Part shown: positions 20,568 to 28,759 of the stretch, one piece after another
How the letters are laid out: each line of letters opens with the position of its first letter
Numbering within the stretch: the first letter of the stretch is position 1
The notes under the pieces: model-generated
Told to the model about the DNA's origin: nothing
Seen by the model: the letters and a program-made list of their open reading frames with translations, nothing else
Databases searched by the model: none
Assembly: GCF_001613205.1 (NCBI RefSeq)
Contig: NZ_BDBX01000003.1
Span: forward strand, 372,001-436,000
Source of the DNA: Nocardia sienata NBRC 100364
GTDB taxonomy: Bacteria; Actinomycetota; Actinomycetes; Mycobacteriales; Mycobacteriaceae
Direction of reading: 5' to 3'
Length of the DNA: 64,000 bases
Position numbers and translations under genes: made by a program

Positions 20568-22181
20568 TCAGTGGGTTCGTGCCGCGTCACGGCCGGCGAT
20601 GCGGCCCCAGGTGAGGGCAGAAGCGATCGTCAGTCCCCCGGCGATGGTGCCGGGCCCGAAGACGGCCGCGGCTGCATTCCCCGCAGCGTAGAGACCGGGG
20701 ATCGGGTGTCCTGTCCAATCGAGAACGCGGGCTTGCCGGTCGATACGGGCTCCGCCCTTGGTACCGACTGCTCCCGGGTGTACGGGGAGGGCGAAGAACG
20801 GGGGCTCGCTCACTGGACCGAGGTTCGGATGCGCTGCGGCCGGGTCTCCGAAAGCATGCTCGTAGCGGGAGCGTCCGCGGCCGAAATCCTCGTCGCGGCC
20901 GGTCGCGGCCATGGTGTTGAATCGGGAGACGGTGGCCGCCAGAGCGTCCGGGTCGATGCCGAGACGGGCGGCGAGATCGTGGATGCTGTCCGCTTGGATC
21001 AGCCAGTCCGGTGCCTGCGAGCCTGCGGGGATGCCTGCGACCGAGTACTTGGCACGGAATTGAGCGTCGCCGATCGCCCAGGCCGGCAGGTTTCTGGGCC
21101 GGTGGGTGTTGGGGTCGAGTTCGGCGAAGGCAGCGGCGCAGTTGTGGCTGGACTCGTTGACGAACCGGTGCCCGGCGGCGTTGATCCAGAGCACGTGTGG
21201 CAGTGACCGTTCCGGCAGCACCAGTTGCGCCTGAGGTGTCGCTTGCAGGTCGGGCCAGACCGTGCCGGGGGCCTGGTAGGCGGGCCAGGACCAGTACTCT
21301 CCCGGATACGCCATCGCCGCGCCGACCCGTCCGGCCAACCGCAAGCCGTCTCCGTTCTGCACCGGCGGGGTCACCGGGTGGGTGAGCGGCCCGGACAGCA
21401 ATCGAGAACGCAATTCGGCGTCGTGTTCGAATCCCCCGGTGGCCAGAATGACGCCTCGCCGGGCACGCACCGTGCGGGCGGCACCGTCCTGTTCGGCCCG
21501 CACACCCGCGATCCGGCCGTTGTCGGCGCGGAGCAGTTCGACCACCCGGCATCCGCGCACCAAACCGACTCCCAGGGCGCGGCAGCCGTGCAGCAGTCCG
21601 GCGACCAAGCCTGCTCCGAGGGTTACCACATCGTCCGCGCTGCGTTGTGCGATCAGTTCCAGTGGTGGTTGCCCACCGGAGAAGAGACTGTGTTCGCACA
21701 CTTCTTGGTTGGTGAGTACTGGTGCGAAAAGCGACGCTGGCCAGACCAGTTCCTCGACCGCGCCGAGATCCCCGAGGGCCACCGGGCGGACTTCGAGGTG
21801 GCGCGACGAATGGCCGCCCGGCAGCTCGACGAAAGTGTCGGGATATGCCGTTACCACCGAGAATTCGATTGGAGTGCGTTCCTCGAGGAATCGCACGGTC
21901 TCCGGTGTCGCCTGGACGAATGTCACGACCAGGTCGTCCTCACGCCCGGGGGCTGCGGCGCGGCAATAGGCCAGGGCATTCTCGGCGGAGTCGGGGTAGC
22001 CGGCTTGACGCATTCGATGATTGCCCGGCGCCCAGATCTGTCCACCCGAGACCGCCGTCGAGCCGCCCCACCGCGAGGAGGCCTCCAGCACCGCGACCTC
22101 GGCCCCACCGTCCGCGGCCGCGAGCGCGGCAGCCAAGCCGGCCGCCCCCGAACCGATCACTACAACATCAACGTCTTCCAC
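20568..22181 (-). CDS. FAD-dependent dehydrogenase, 3-ketosteroid-delta1-dehydrogenase-like
   Basis: About 537 residues. The N terminus holds the dinucleotide motif VVVIGSGAAGLAAALAAADG followed by EASSRWGGSTAVSGG, and the C terminus has PIPGLYAAGN and GPGTIAGGLTIASALTWG. This is the fumarate-reductase/KstD flavoprotein architecture. KstD enzymes introduce the delta1 double bond in 3-ketosteroids; whether this one uses a steroid is inference. An upstream GTG at 22193 is possible, but the GTG at 22181 has GGAGG exactly five bases before it and is preferred. That GGAGG is the last part of the 44-bp palindrome at 22187-22230. Second gene of the tetR operon. Confidence 0.85.
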   Translation of the reverse strand: MEDVDVVVIGSGAAGLAAALAAADGGAEVAVLEASSRWGGSTAVSGGQIWAPGNHRMRQAGYPDSAENALAYCRAAAPGREDDLVVTFVQATPETVRFLEERTPIEFSVVTAYPDTFVELPGGHSSRHLEVRPVALGDLGAVEELVWPASLFAPVLTNQEVCEHSLFSGGQPPLELIAQRSADDVVTLGAGLVAGLLHGCRALGVGLVRGCRVVELLRADNGRIAGVRAEQDGAARTVRARRGVILATGGFEHDAELRSRLLSGPLTHPVTPPVQNGDGLRLAGRVGAAMAYPGEYWSWPAYQAPGTVWPDLQATPQAQLVLPERSLPHVLWINAAGHRFVNESSHNCAAAFAELDPNTHRPRNLPAWAIGDAQFRAKYSVAGIPAGSQAPDWLIQADSIHDLAARLGIDPDALAATVSRFNTMAATGRDEDFGRGRSRYEHAFGDPAAAHPNLGPVSEPPFFALPVHPGAVGTKGGARIDRQARVLDWTGHPIPGLYAAGNAAAAVFGPGTIAGGLTIASALTWGRIAGRDAARTH

Positions 22182-22186
22182 GAGTT

Positions 22187-22230
22187 CCTCCACGTCTATT
22201 TGTTAACACGTTAACAAATAGACGTGGAGG
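22187..22230. promoter_or_regulatory. 44-bp perfect palindrome covering the flavoprotein ribosome site
   Basis: Two 21-bp arms (22187-22207 and 22210-22230) are exact reverse complements with only two bases between. The core is GTTAAC-AC-GTTAAC. It starts 1 base after the tetR stop and ends in the GGAGG used by the flavoprotein gene. It could be a TetR operator, an RNA hairpin hiding the ribosome site, or both. Confidence 0.8.
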
Positions 22231-22231
22231 G

Positions 22232-22879
22232 TCAAGACCGCGCGATCAGACCATCGAGCAACGCGGTGAGTCCGTACTCGTAGTTCTCCCAGGGATGCGG
22301 CCAATCAGCGGCCAGCGCGGCGATCGTGGGGGTCAGTTCCGAATCGGCTTCTATGACCACGCTCGCCTGGCCGAACCGACCCGCCTCGGAGCGGGCTCGA
22401 TCAGACCCACTCCGGATGGTTAGGACCCCGACCGTGAACTGCCACACCGCGCGATATGCGGACGCCGCCTGCTCACGGTCCAGGCCACAGGCCACAAATG
22501 CCTGCAAGATCTCCTCGACCACCCACAAGATCGCCCGGCTGGCAAGATCCTTACCGACCAGGACACCCACCACCCAGGGGCGCGCGGCAAGAGTGCCGTA
22601 CAGCAGCCGCCACAACACCACCAGTCGCTGCCGCGGATCTTCGGGTAGATCCGGCCGACCGAGCTCACCCGCAACCTCGTCCAGCAGCGCCAGCAGCATC
22701 TCGTCCTTGTCACGCACATGCCGGTAGATCGCCGTGGGAGAACTCGACAGCCGATCTGCGACGCGGCGCATGGTCAACGCTTCGATACCCTCGGACTCCA
22801 CAATCTGTTCTGCAGCCGCGACCACCGCCTCGCGGGACAGTCTCGCCGGCCGACCCCGGCGCCGCATCGAGTCAGTCAT
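22232..22879 (-). CDS. TetR-family transcriptional regulator
   Basis: About 215 residues. N-terminal helix-turn-helix: LSREAVVAAAEQIVESEG, then TMRRVADRLSSSPTAIYRHV. The remainder is a helical ligand-binding domain of TetR_C type. A GTG six bases earlier (22885) is an alternative start; no good ribosome site precedes either. It is the first gene of a three-gene operon with the flavoprotein and NmrA-like genes, so its ligand is probably the substrate or product of that pathway. The likely operator is the palindrome directly after its stop codon. Confidence 0.92.
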   Translation of the reverse strand: MTDSMRRRGRPARLSREAVVAAAEQIVESEGIEALTMRRVADRLSSSPTAIYRHVRDKDEMLLALLDEVAGELGRPDLPEDPRQRLVVLWRLLYGTLAARPWVVGVLVGKDLASRAILWVVEEILQAFVACGLDREQAASAYRAVWQFTVGVLTIRSGSDRARSEAGRFGQASVVIEADSELTPTIAALAADWPHPWENYEYGLTALLDGLIARS

Positions 22880-22950
22880 CAGCACAGTCTGTCACCGCCA
22901 CTGAACAACACGGTCATGTCCCCGAGCGCCCTATGTCGCATACCGAGTGG

Positions 22951-23475
22951 TCAGACATCCACGATCCGCGTGCTGGCCAATGAGGAAGCCCGCTCCACCG
23001 AATCGCCGCGCGGCTTCGCCGCCTGGCGCGGAGTCTCGATCAGCAACGACACGATCGGCGCGAACGGCAGCATCTCGGTCGGCTCGGCCTTGAGCGCGAT
23101 CGCCTCGGCCGGAACGTCCTCGGCGGTCAACGGGGAGATGACCAGATCCCCGGATTCCCCGTCCAGGCGCACCGGGCCCTCGCGCTCGGCGAGCACCGTC
23201 TCGAGTTCACCGACCGCGGTGTTCAGTTCCTCGACGACTGCGGCCAGGGCGACACTAGGGTCGGCCGAGCGACCGACCAGGCGGCAGAACTCGGTGCGTT
23301 GCGGTTCCCACTGCTCGCTGGTGAGCAGGTAGGCGGCCGGGTCGGCATACCGGCGTGAGCCCGGCACGTACACGTCCCCGCCGGCGAAACCCACCGACGC
23401 GAGCCCCGCGGGGGTGAACTGGCGCAGGTAGTTGCCCAGCAACCAGCCCTCACCGCAGGCCGAACCCGAACTCAC
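22951..23475 (-). pseudogene. Tn3-family transposase fragment with internal deletion
   Basis: Codons at about 23433-23035 match the decayed transposase at 41.4-44.3 kb: NYLRQFTPA...VGFAGG, then VPGSRRYADPAAYLL, EFCRLVGRSADP, LDGESGDLVISPLTAEDV and LPFAPIVSLLIE. Compared with that copy, roughly 75 residues between GFAGG and DVYVPG are missing, and the match ends at LLIE (about 23035); the 28 codons after that are unrelated. A terminal repeat of the same transposon family lies just upstream at 23496. Inactive. Confidence 0.85.
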
Positions 23476-23495
23476 CAGCGATCAGCTACGGCTAC

Positions 23496-23534
23496 CCATA
23501 TCCGTTGGTTTTCGGCGGTTACTACCGGTACCCC
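23496..23534. repeat. Terminal inverted repeat of a Tn3-family element
   Basis: Read on the minus strand from 23534 it begins GGGGTACCGGTAGTAACCGC and continues for 39 bases. It matches the repeat at 39096-39135 at all but one base substitution in the first half, one missing A in an A-run and one C/T change near the end. GGGG starts are typical of Tn3-family ends. Confidence 0.85.
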
Positions 23535-23548
23535 TTCAGGGAGGGAAC

Positions 23549-24003
23549 TGATCGGCCGGCTCGGCGACGACGCCCCGGCCAGCGTGGACGCCGAGGGTCG
23601 CCTGCACGTTGCCGCGCTGACCGCGGTACCGGATCCACCTTCGCTGACCGACCTGCGGCACCGGGTGGAGGCGATGTTGCCGCGGGTGGACCTGCCGGAG
23701 CTGGCGCTGGAGGTGATGTCATGGCTGCCCGAGTTCACCGAGGCATTCACCCTCGTCTCCGGGAACCCCGCCCGTGTAGCGGAACTCGCCCTGTCGATTG
23801 CGGCGGTGCTGTGCGCGCATGCGATGAACGTCGGGTTCAAACCCGTTGTCTCGCCCGGGGTGGGGCTCTGACCCTGGACCGGCTGCACCACGTCGACCAG
23901 CACTATCTGCGGTTCGACACACTCGCCGCGGCCAATGCGGTGCTCGTGGAGGCGTAAGCCGATATCGAGCTGGCCCAGCTATGGGGCGGCGGCCTGGTCA
24001 GGC
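23549..24003 (+). pseudogene. Middle fragment of a second Tn3-family transposase
   Basis: The reading begins about 15 bases after the neighbouring terminal repeat and encodes HRVEAMLPRVDLPELALEV, FTEAFTLVSGNPARV, LALSIAAVLCAHAMNVGF and then, after a one-base frameshift near 23868, TLDRLHHVDQHYLRFDTL. A stop codon (TAA at 23956) follows VLVEA, after which ADIELAQLWGGGLV continues in frame. This is the part of TnpA around the conserved LxDQNYxR and AQxWGGG motifs. It is on the plus strand, unlike the adjoining fragment, and probably belonged to the same gene as the C-terminal piece at 19285. Confidence 0.85.
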
Positions 24004-24356
24004 ACAGCAGGCTTCCTGTATGCAGTCTCTGGCGGTGTTGCGATGGATGGCGCAGTCCGGGTCCTGGTGAAGCAGCTCACCGAAGTAGTAGCCAGGCTGG
24101 TTCATCGTGAACTCGGTCCCCTCAAGGTGAGGGCGCGGCCCCGACCGGTGAGGATCCCGGCCAACTCCTGCTGGAAGGCTTCGCGATGTTTCCACTGCTC
24201 GAGGCAGGAGAAGTGCAGCGGGCCTTCGAAGAACCGGCGGTCGGGATCCCAGGCGGCTCGTAACAGCCAATAGCTGGGAATGTATGCAGTCCAGCCCGGG
24301 ATCCGCAGGGCGAACTCCCTGCAGATTCGACACGATGTGGTGTCATCGCCGTCCAT
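23998..24356 (-). pseudogene. Frameshifted small Cys/His protein of unknown function
   Basis: From ATG at 24356 the frame reads CRICREFAL, then GWTAYIPSYWLLRAAWDP and GPLHFSCLEQWKHREAF, with four Cys/His that could bind zinc (CxxC and HxxC). Near 24120 the sense moves to another frame: EGTEFTMNQPGYYFGELLHQ then DPDCAIHRNTARDC, ending at 23998. Both halves have coding-like composition, so one gene of about 118 codons broken by a single-base shift is the best reading. Its end abuts transposase debris. Function unknown; a sequencing error is possible. Confidence 0.55.
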
Positions 24357-24775
24357 AGCGGCAGATATCTCTTTCCCTCACACACCATTCGCTCGACCGC
24401 CGGCCATGACGAGGCGGTGGTGGTGCATCCGAGCGGGATCCGGCGTTGAGAAGATGTCTTACGTGGGTGTAAGTGGTTGCCCGGCACGATACGACTCGTG
24501 ATCGACAGGTTCACTCAGAGACTGGCCCCGGATGCCGGTGAGAGCGTGAGATCGCCGGGGATAGGTATTGAGACATCTGTCCCGTTGCACGGCATGGCAT
24601 TCTTGTGCCCTGTGCTCATGGAGCCGGCCCGCTGCCGACGCTGTGACCTGGGGCGGGACCTCGTCGATGGCAAAACGAGCCTGTGACTTCAACCGGAGCA
24701 GGTGGTCGGTGCCGCCTTCCGTTGTGCGAAGCGGCATTTTATGCCCTCTCCGGCAGGCCAATAGCGTCGGATTTC
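24357..24775. other. Intergenic stretch before the amidase gene
   Basis: About 420 bases with no open frame showing good codon bias on either strand. A minus-strand frame of 100 codons exists but has no recognisable motif. It presumably contains the amidase promoter; no clear operator was found. Confidence 0.4.
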
Positions 24776-26227
24776 ATGAATTGGAGTTTTCATTCGGCGG
24801 AAGAACTCGCGGCCGCCTTGCGTACCGGTGAAGTGACATCGGTGGAGCTGACCGATGAGGCGATCGCCCGTATCGAGCGGGACGACCGAGCGATCAATGC
24901 GATCTGTGTGCCGGATTTCGACCGTGCGCGGGCCGCCGCACGCCGCGCCGACCAGGCGCGCGCCCGCGGTGAGGATCGGCCGCTGCTCGGTATTCCGGTG
25001 ACGGTCAAGGAGTCCTACGACATCGCCGGGCTGCCGACGACCTGGGGCCTGCCGCAGCACGCGAACTATGTACCGACCGAGGACGCGGTGCAGGTGTCGC
25101 GGTTGAAGGCCGCCGGCGCGGTGGTGCTCGGTAAGACCAATGTGCCGTTGGTGCTGCGAGATATCCAGAGCTTCAACGAGGTCTACGGCACCACCAACAA
25201 TCCGTGGGATCACGGCCGCACGCCGGGTGGGTCGTCCGGCGGTTCGGCGGCCGCGCTGGCGTCCGGATTCGGCGCGCTGTCCATCGGTTCCGACCTCGCC
25301 GGTTCGCTGCGCACCCCCGCGCATTTCTGCGGCGTATACGCGCACAAGCCGACGCTCGGGCTGGCCCCGGCCCGCGGCATGGTCGCGCCGCCCGGGCCGG
25401 CCCTGCCGATCGACCTCGACCTCGCCGTCGTCGGCCCGATGGCGCGCACCGCCCGCGACCTCGCGCTGCTGCTCGACGTGATGGCCGGACCGGACCCGCT
25501 GACCCACGGCATCGCTTACGACCTCGCACTGCCGCCCCCGCGCCACGAGCGGCTGTCGGACTTCCGTGTCCTGATCATCGAGGATCATCCGCTCATCCCG
25601 ACCGGATCGGCGGTGCGGGCGGGCGTGAACCGGGTCGCCGAGGCGCTCGTCGACGAAGGCGCCCGCGTCGAACGGCGCAGTCCGCTGCTGCCCGACCTGA
25701 CCGAAGCGGCGACGCTCTACATGCTGCTGATGCTGTCGAACGCCGCCGCAGGCCTTCCCGTCGACGTGTACGAACAGCTGCGGACCCGCGCCACCGCGCT
25801 GAGCGCGGGCGACCGGAGTCTCGATGCGGCGCGGCTGCGCGGCATGGTGCTCGGCCACCGTGACTGGGTCGAGGCACACAACCGTCGCGAACTCCACCGC
25901 CACGGCTGGCGGCGACTCTTCGCCGAGTTCGATGCCGTGGTGTGCCCCATCACGCCCACCCCCGCCTTCCCGCACGACCACAACGGAGGTCTGGAGGACC
26001 GCCATATCGACATCGACGGCGTCGAGTACCCGTACTTCGACCAGCTCGTCTGGGCCGGTGTGGCCACCATGCCCGGCCTGCCCGCCACCGCCGTACCGGC
26101 GGGCCGGTCGCCCGAGGGGCTGCCGGTGGGAGTGCAGCTCATCGGTCCGATGTTCGAGGACCACACCCCGCTGCGGCTGGCCGAACTGCTCGAGCAGAAG
26201 ATCGGCGGTTTCCGGGCACCGAAGTAG
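24776..26227 (+). CDS. Amidase-signature family hydrolase
   Basis: 483 residues. Hydrolyses amide bonds with a Ser-cisSer-Lys triad: Lys in GIPVTVKESYD, the signature GGSSGGSAAALASG, and the serine pair around GSDLAGSLRTPAHFCGVYAHK. Length and layout are normal. The ATG at 24776 (NWSFHSAEELAAAL) is preferred over an upstream in-frame start because amidases begin just before this helix. Substrate unknown. No partner gene is obvious; the next gene has its own regulated promoter. The residue before LRTP is Ser as expected. Confidence 0.92.
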   Translation: MNWSFHSAEELAAALRTGEVTSVELTDEAIARIERDDRAINAICVPDFDRARAAARRADQARARGEDRPLLGIPVTVKESYDIAGLPTTWGLPQHANYVPTEDAVQVSRLKAAGAVVLGKTNVPLVLRDIQSFNEVYGTTNNPWDHGRTPGGSSGGSAAALASGFGALSIGSDLAGSLRTPAHFCGVYAHKPTLGLAPARGMVAPPGPALPIDLDLAVVGPMARTARDLALLLDVMAGPDPLTHGIAYDLALPPPRHERLSDFRVLIIEDHPLIPTGSAVRAGVNRVAEALVDEGARVERRSPLLPDLTEAATLYMLLMLSNAAAGLPVDVYEQLRTRATALSAGDRSLDAARLRGMVLGHRDWVEAHNRRELHRHGWRRLFAEFDAVVCPITPTPAFPHDHNGGLEDRHIDIDGVEYPYFDQLVWAGVATMPGLPATAVPAGRSPEGLPVGVQLIGPMFEDHTPLRLAELLEQKIGGFRAPK

Positions 26228-26370
26228 AAGGTACTGCCGCGTATTCGTCCCGACACGTCCATAGCCGCCCTCATCGTGGGCGCCGACTTGAAATCGCTTG
26301 GGATCCACCTCGCCTGGAGCTCGGTCCTCGGCGTCGGATCTCCGAGGCGTCTGTCCCACCCCAGCCCTCT

Positions 26371-26448
26371 GAGACGGAACGTCTCGTCTTGACAGTGGAG
26401 TGAGCGTCTGACATTCTCATCGAGACGCAACGTCTCGTTTCGAAAGGG
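26371..26448 (+). promoter_or_regulatory. Promoter bracketed by two operator-like palindromes
   Basis: GAGACG-GAA-CGTCTC (26371-26385) and CGAGACG-CAA-CGTCTCG (26421-26437) share one dyad. Between them are TTGACA (26389-26394) and, 17 bp later, CATTCT (26412-26417), a credible -35/-10 pair. A ribosome site (GAAAGGGG, 26441-26448) leads to the GTG of the SDR gene at 26455. Such paired dyads are typical of TetR-type repressors, but none is encoded next to it. Confidence 0.75.
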
Positions 26449-26454
26449 GTTCTA

Positions 26455-27306
26455 GTGACCAGAACATGGTTCGTCACCGGCGCCGGTCGCGGCCTTGGAC
26501 GCGCCTTCACCGAAGCCGCGCTCGCCAACGGTGACCACGTGGTCGGCACCGCACGGGACCCGCACGCACTGCAGGACCTCGCGCAGGAACGGCTCACGGT
26601 GCTGCCGCTCGACGTCCGCGATCGTGACCAGGTACAGGCCACCGTGCACCGGGCCGTCGAGGTCACCGGAGGCCTCGACATCATCGTCAACAACGCCGGA
26701 TACGGTCTCGTCGGTGCGGTCGAGGAATTCACCGAATCCGAGATCCGCGACCAGCTGGACACCAATTTCTACGGCTCCGTCTGGGTCTGCCAGGCAGCAC
26801 TCCCCCACCTACGGACCCGGGGGTCCGGCCACATAGTGCAGATCTCCACCGTCGGCGCGGTCGGTAGCATGCCGCTGTTCAGCATGTACAACGCCGGGAA
26901 ATGGGCCCTGGAAGGATTCAGCGCGGCACTCGCCGACGAACTCCGCCCGTTCGGCGTCGCCGTCACCATCGCGCAACTGGGCGGGTTCGCCACCGACTGG
27001 GCCGGTTCCAGTATGCGTTTCGCCACCGCGCACCCCGCCTACACCGACCTGCGCGCCGGGATACTGGGCACCCCCGACTACCCCGATCCGCACGCCGGGC
27101 CCGCCGGGTCGGCCGAACCCGAAGAGTCCGAATGGGCAGACGCCGACCCGGCAGTGGCCGCCGCGGCCGTCCTTGAACTGGTGGACCTGTCCGACCCGCC
27201 GCTGCGCACGATCATCGGGCCGGGAGCCCGGCAGATGGTGTCCATGGCACTGGATCAGCGGCGCCTGGACTACAGCCGAGACCCCGAGTTCCAGTGGCCC
27301 GCATGA
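26455..27306 (+). CDS. Short-chain dehydrogenase/reductase (classical SDR)
   Basis: 283 residues. NAD(P)-binding motif TGAGRGLGRAF, NNAG at residues ~80-83 (IIVNNAGYGLVG), catalytic Ser-Tyr-Lys in ISTVGAVGSMPLFSMYNAGK. The Arg after the first beta strand (TARDP) suggests NADP(H). The C-terminal part is longer than in minimal SDRs, as in the oxidoreductases often annotated from mycobacteria. GTG start chosen from the ribosome site. Expression is probably inducible, through the two operators upstream. Substrate unknown. Confidence 0.9.
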   Translation: MTRTWFVTGAGRGLGRAFTEAALANGDHVVGTARDPHALQDLAQERLTVLPLDVRDRDQVQATVHRAVEVTGGLDIIVNNAGYGLVGAVEEFTESEIRDQLDTNFYGSVWVCQAALPHLRTRGSGHIVQISTVGAVGSMPLFSMYNAGKWALEGFSAALADELRPFGVAVTIAQLGGFATDWAGSSMRFATAHPAYTDLRAGILGTPDYPDPHAGPAGSAEPEESEWADADPAVAAAAVLELVDLSDPPLRTIIGPGARQMVSMALDQRRLDYSRDPEFQWPA

Positions 27307-27347
27307 ACGCCCGGCCCACGCGGCGCCGGGCGCAGTAGCGTGGCGGC

Positions 27348-28226
27348 ATGAGCACCGAACTCCCCGCCTTCGCGCGGCAGGCATGGCTGCTGCTCGAACC
27401 GCTGCACGCCGTCACCTACTTCTCACCCGAACCGCTCCAGGCGCTGAGAACGGCAGGGTATCGCGGCTTCTGGATGGGTTACTTCGCCGGCCGCGCCGCC
27501 CCGCTCGGCGCCCCCGGACCCGAAGTGGTGCACGCACTGTTCTACAACTTCACCATCGAGCGCGTGCGCGCAGCCCTGCCCGCCGCATGGGATTTCGCGG
27601 CCCCGGACGCCGCGCTGACCGCCCGGCAGCACGGTGCCGCCGCGGCGCTGCGCCGTCAGTTCGGGGAGCTCGCCGAAGGTCCCGAGGTCGCGGCGGCGGC
27701 GGAACTCGCGGCGCGGGCGGCGGCCGCGGCGCCGGCGGAAGGGCGGGCGCTGTTCGCCGCCAACCGGGCACTGCCCGAACCGCGGGACCCGGTGGCGCGG
27801 TTGTGGCATGCGGCGACACTGTTGCGGGAACACCGCGGTGACGGGCATATCGCCGCGCTGGTCGCCGCCGGAATCGACGGGCGCGAATCGCATGTGCTGC
27901 AGGCCCTGGCGAACCGGGTCCCGCGCGAGGTCTACACGGTATCCAGGGATTTCGGTGACGAGGAATGGGCGGTCCGGCTGGACACGCTGCGCGGCAAAGG
28001 GCTGGCCGGCGACGACGGCCCCACCGCACAAGGGAGGGCGCTGAAAGCCGAGATCGAGACACGCACCGACGCCGCGGCCGCGACGGCGTACACGGGGCTG
28101 ACCTCCGGCGAACGCGCGGAACTGCTTCGTACGCTGCGTCCGCTGGCGCGGGCTGTCATGGCGTCCGGGGAGATCCCGGCGGTCACCCCGATCGGGTTGG
28201 ATCTGAGGCAAGAACCGGACGATTGA
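27348..28226 (+). CDS. SCO6745/SalK-like helical protein
   Basis: 292 residues, rich in Ala and Arg, predicted all-helical. The N terminus (LLEPLHAVTYFSPEPLQALRTAG, then FWMGYFAGRAAPLG) is the hallmark of an actinobacterial family related to SCO6745 and SalK, of unknown biochemical role. It starts 41 bases after the SDR stop, so it may be read from the same regulated promoter. No metal or nucleotide motif seen. Confidence 0.75.
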   Translation: MSTELPAFARQAWLLLEPLHAVTYFSPEPLQALRTAGYRGFWMGYFAGRAAPLGAPGPEVVHALFYNFTIERVRAALPAAWDFAAPDAALTARQHGAAAALRRQFGELAEGPEVAAAAELAARAAAAAPAEGRALFAANRALPEPRDPVARLWHAATLLREHRGDGHIAALVAAGIDGRESHVLQALANRVPREVYTVSRDFGDEEWAVRLDTLRGKGLAGDDGPTAQGRALKAEIETRTDAAAATAYTGLTSGERAELLRTLRPLARAVMASGEIPAVTPIGLDLRQEPDD

Positions 28227-28279
28227 GCCGCGACGTCGTCATTCGACAAACGACCCCGCCTCGCGCGACGATCGCAGGC

Positions 28280-28759
28280 ATGACAGGTAAGACGCACCGT
28301 TACGAATGCCGCACCGAGTGGACCGGGGCGGGTGAACGCGGAACGGTCGATTACCGGTCCTACGACCGCACCCACGTTTCCCGGGTGCCGGGACGCCCCG
28401 AGCTACTCGGGTCCGCCGACCCCGCCTTCCGCGGCGACGCGGGCCGCTGGAATCCGGAGCTGTTGTTGCTCGCCTCGCTGAGTCAATGCCATCTGCTGTG
28501 GTATCTGCACCTCTGTGCGACCGGCGGCGTCACTGTGCTCGATTATCACGACGACGCGGTGGGGACCATGGCCGAGGACAGTGACGGCGGTGGCCGTTTC
28601 ACCGGGGTGGAGCTTCGGCCGGTGGTCACCGTGGCAGCCGCGGAGATGGCAGACCGGGCTCGGGAGCTGCACCGCGACGCCCATGCCAAATGCTTCATCG
28701 CGGCGTCGGTGAATTTCCCGGTCACCCATTCACCGCGTATCGAGGTCGCCGCCGGCTGA
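28280..28759 (+). CDS. OsmC-family peroxiredoxin-like protein
   Basis: 159 residues. OsmC/Ohr proteins reduce organic peroxides using two cysteines. Here the first Cys is in LLASLSQCHLLWYLHLCA and the second in HAKCFIAASVNFPV, the expected spacing and context. ATG at 28280; the frame is open further upstream but the family starts here. Its last 30 bases overlap, tail to tail, with the SRPBCC gene on the other strand. Confidence 0.88.
   Translation: MTGKTHRYECRTEWTGAGERGTVDYRSYDRTHVSRVPGRPELLGSADPAFRGDAGRWNPELLLLASLSQCHLLWYLHLCATGGVTVLDYHDDAVGTMAEDSDGGGRFTGVELRPVVTVAAAEMADRARELHRDAHAKCFIAASVNFPVTHSPRIEVAAG

Noticed and set aside
22187..22230. Palindrome as a simple terminator of tetR
   Set aside because: No T-run follows on the minus strand, the loop would be only two bases and the downstream gene's ribosome site lies in the stem. 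A regulatory role is more likely.
24459..24761. 100-codon minus-strand frame between the small Cys/His gene and the amidase
   Set aside because: No motif, weak third-position bias, no ribosome site.
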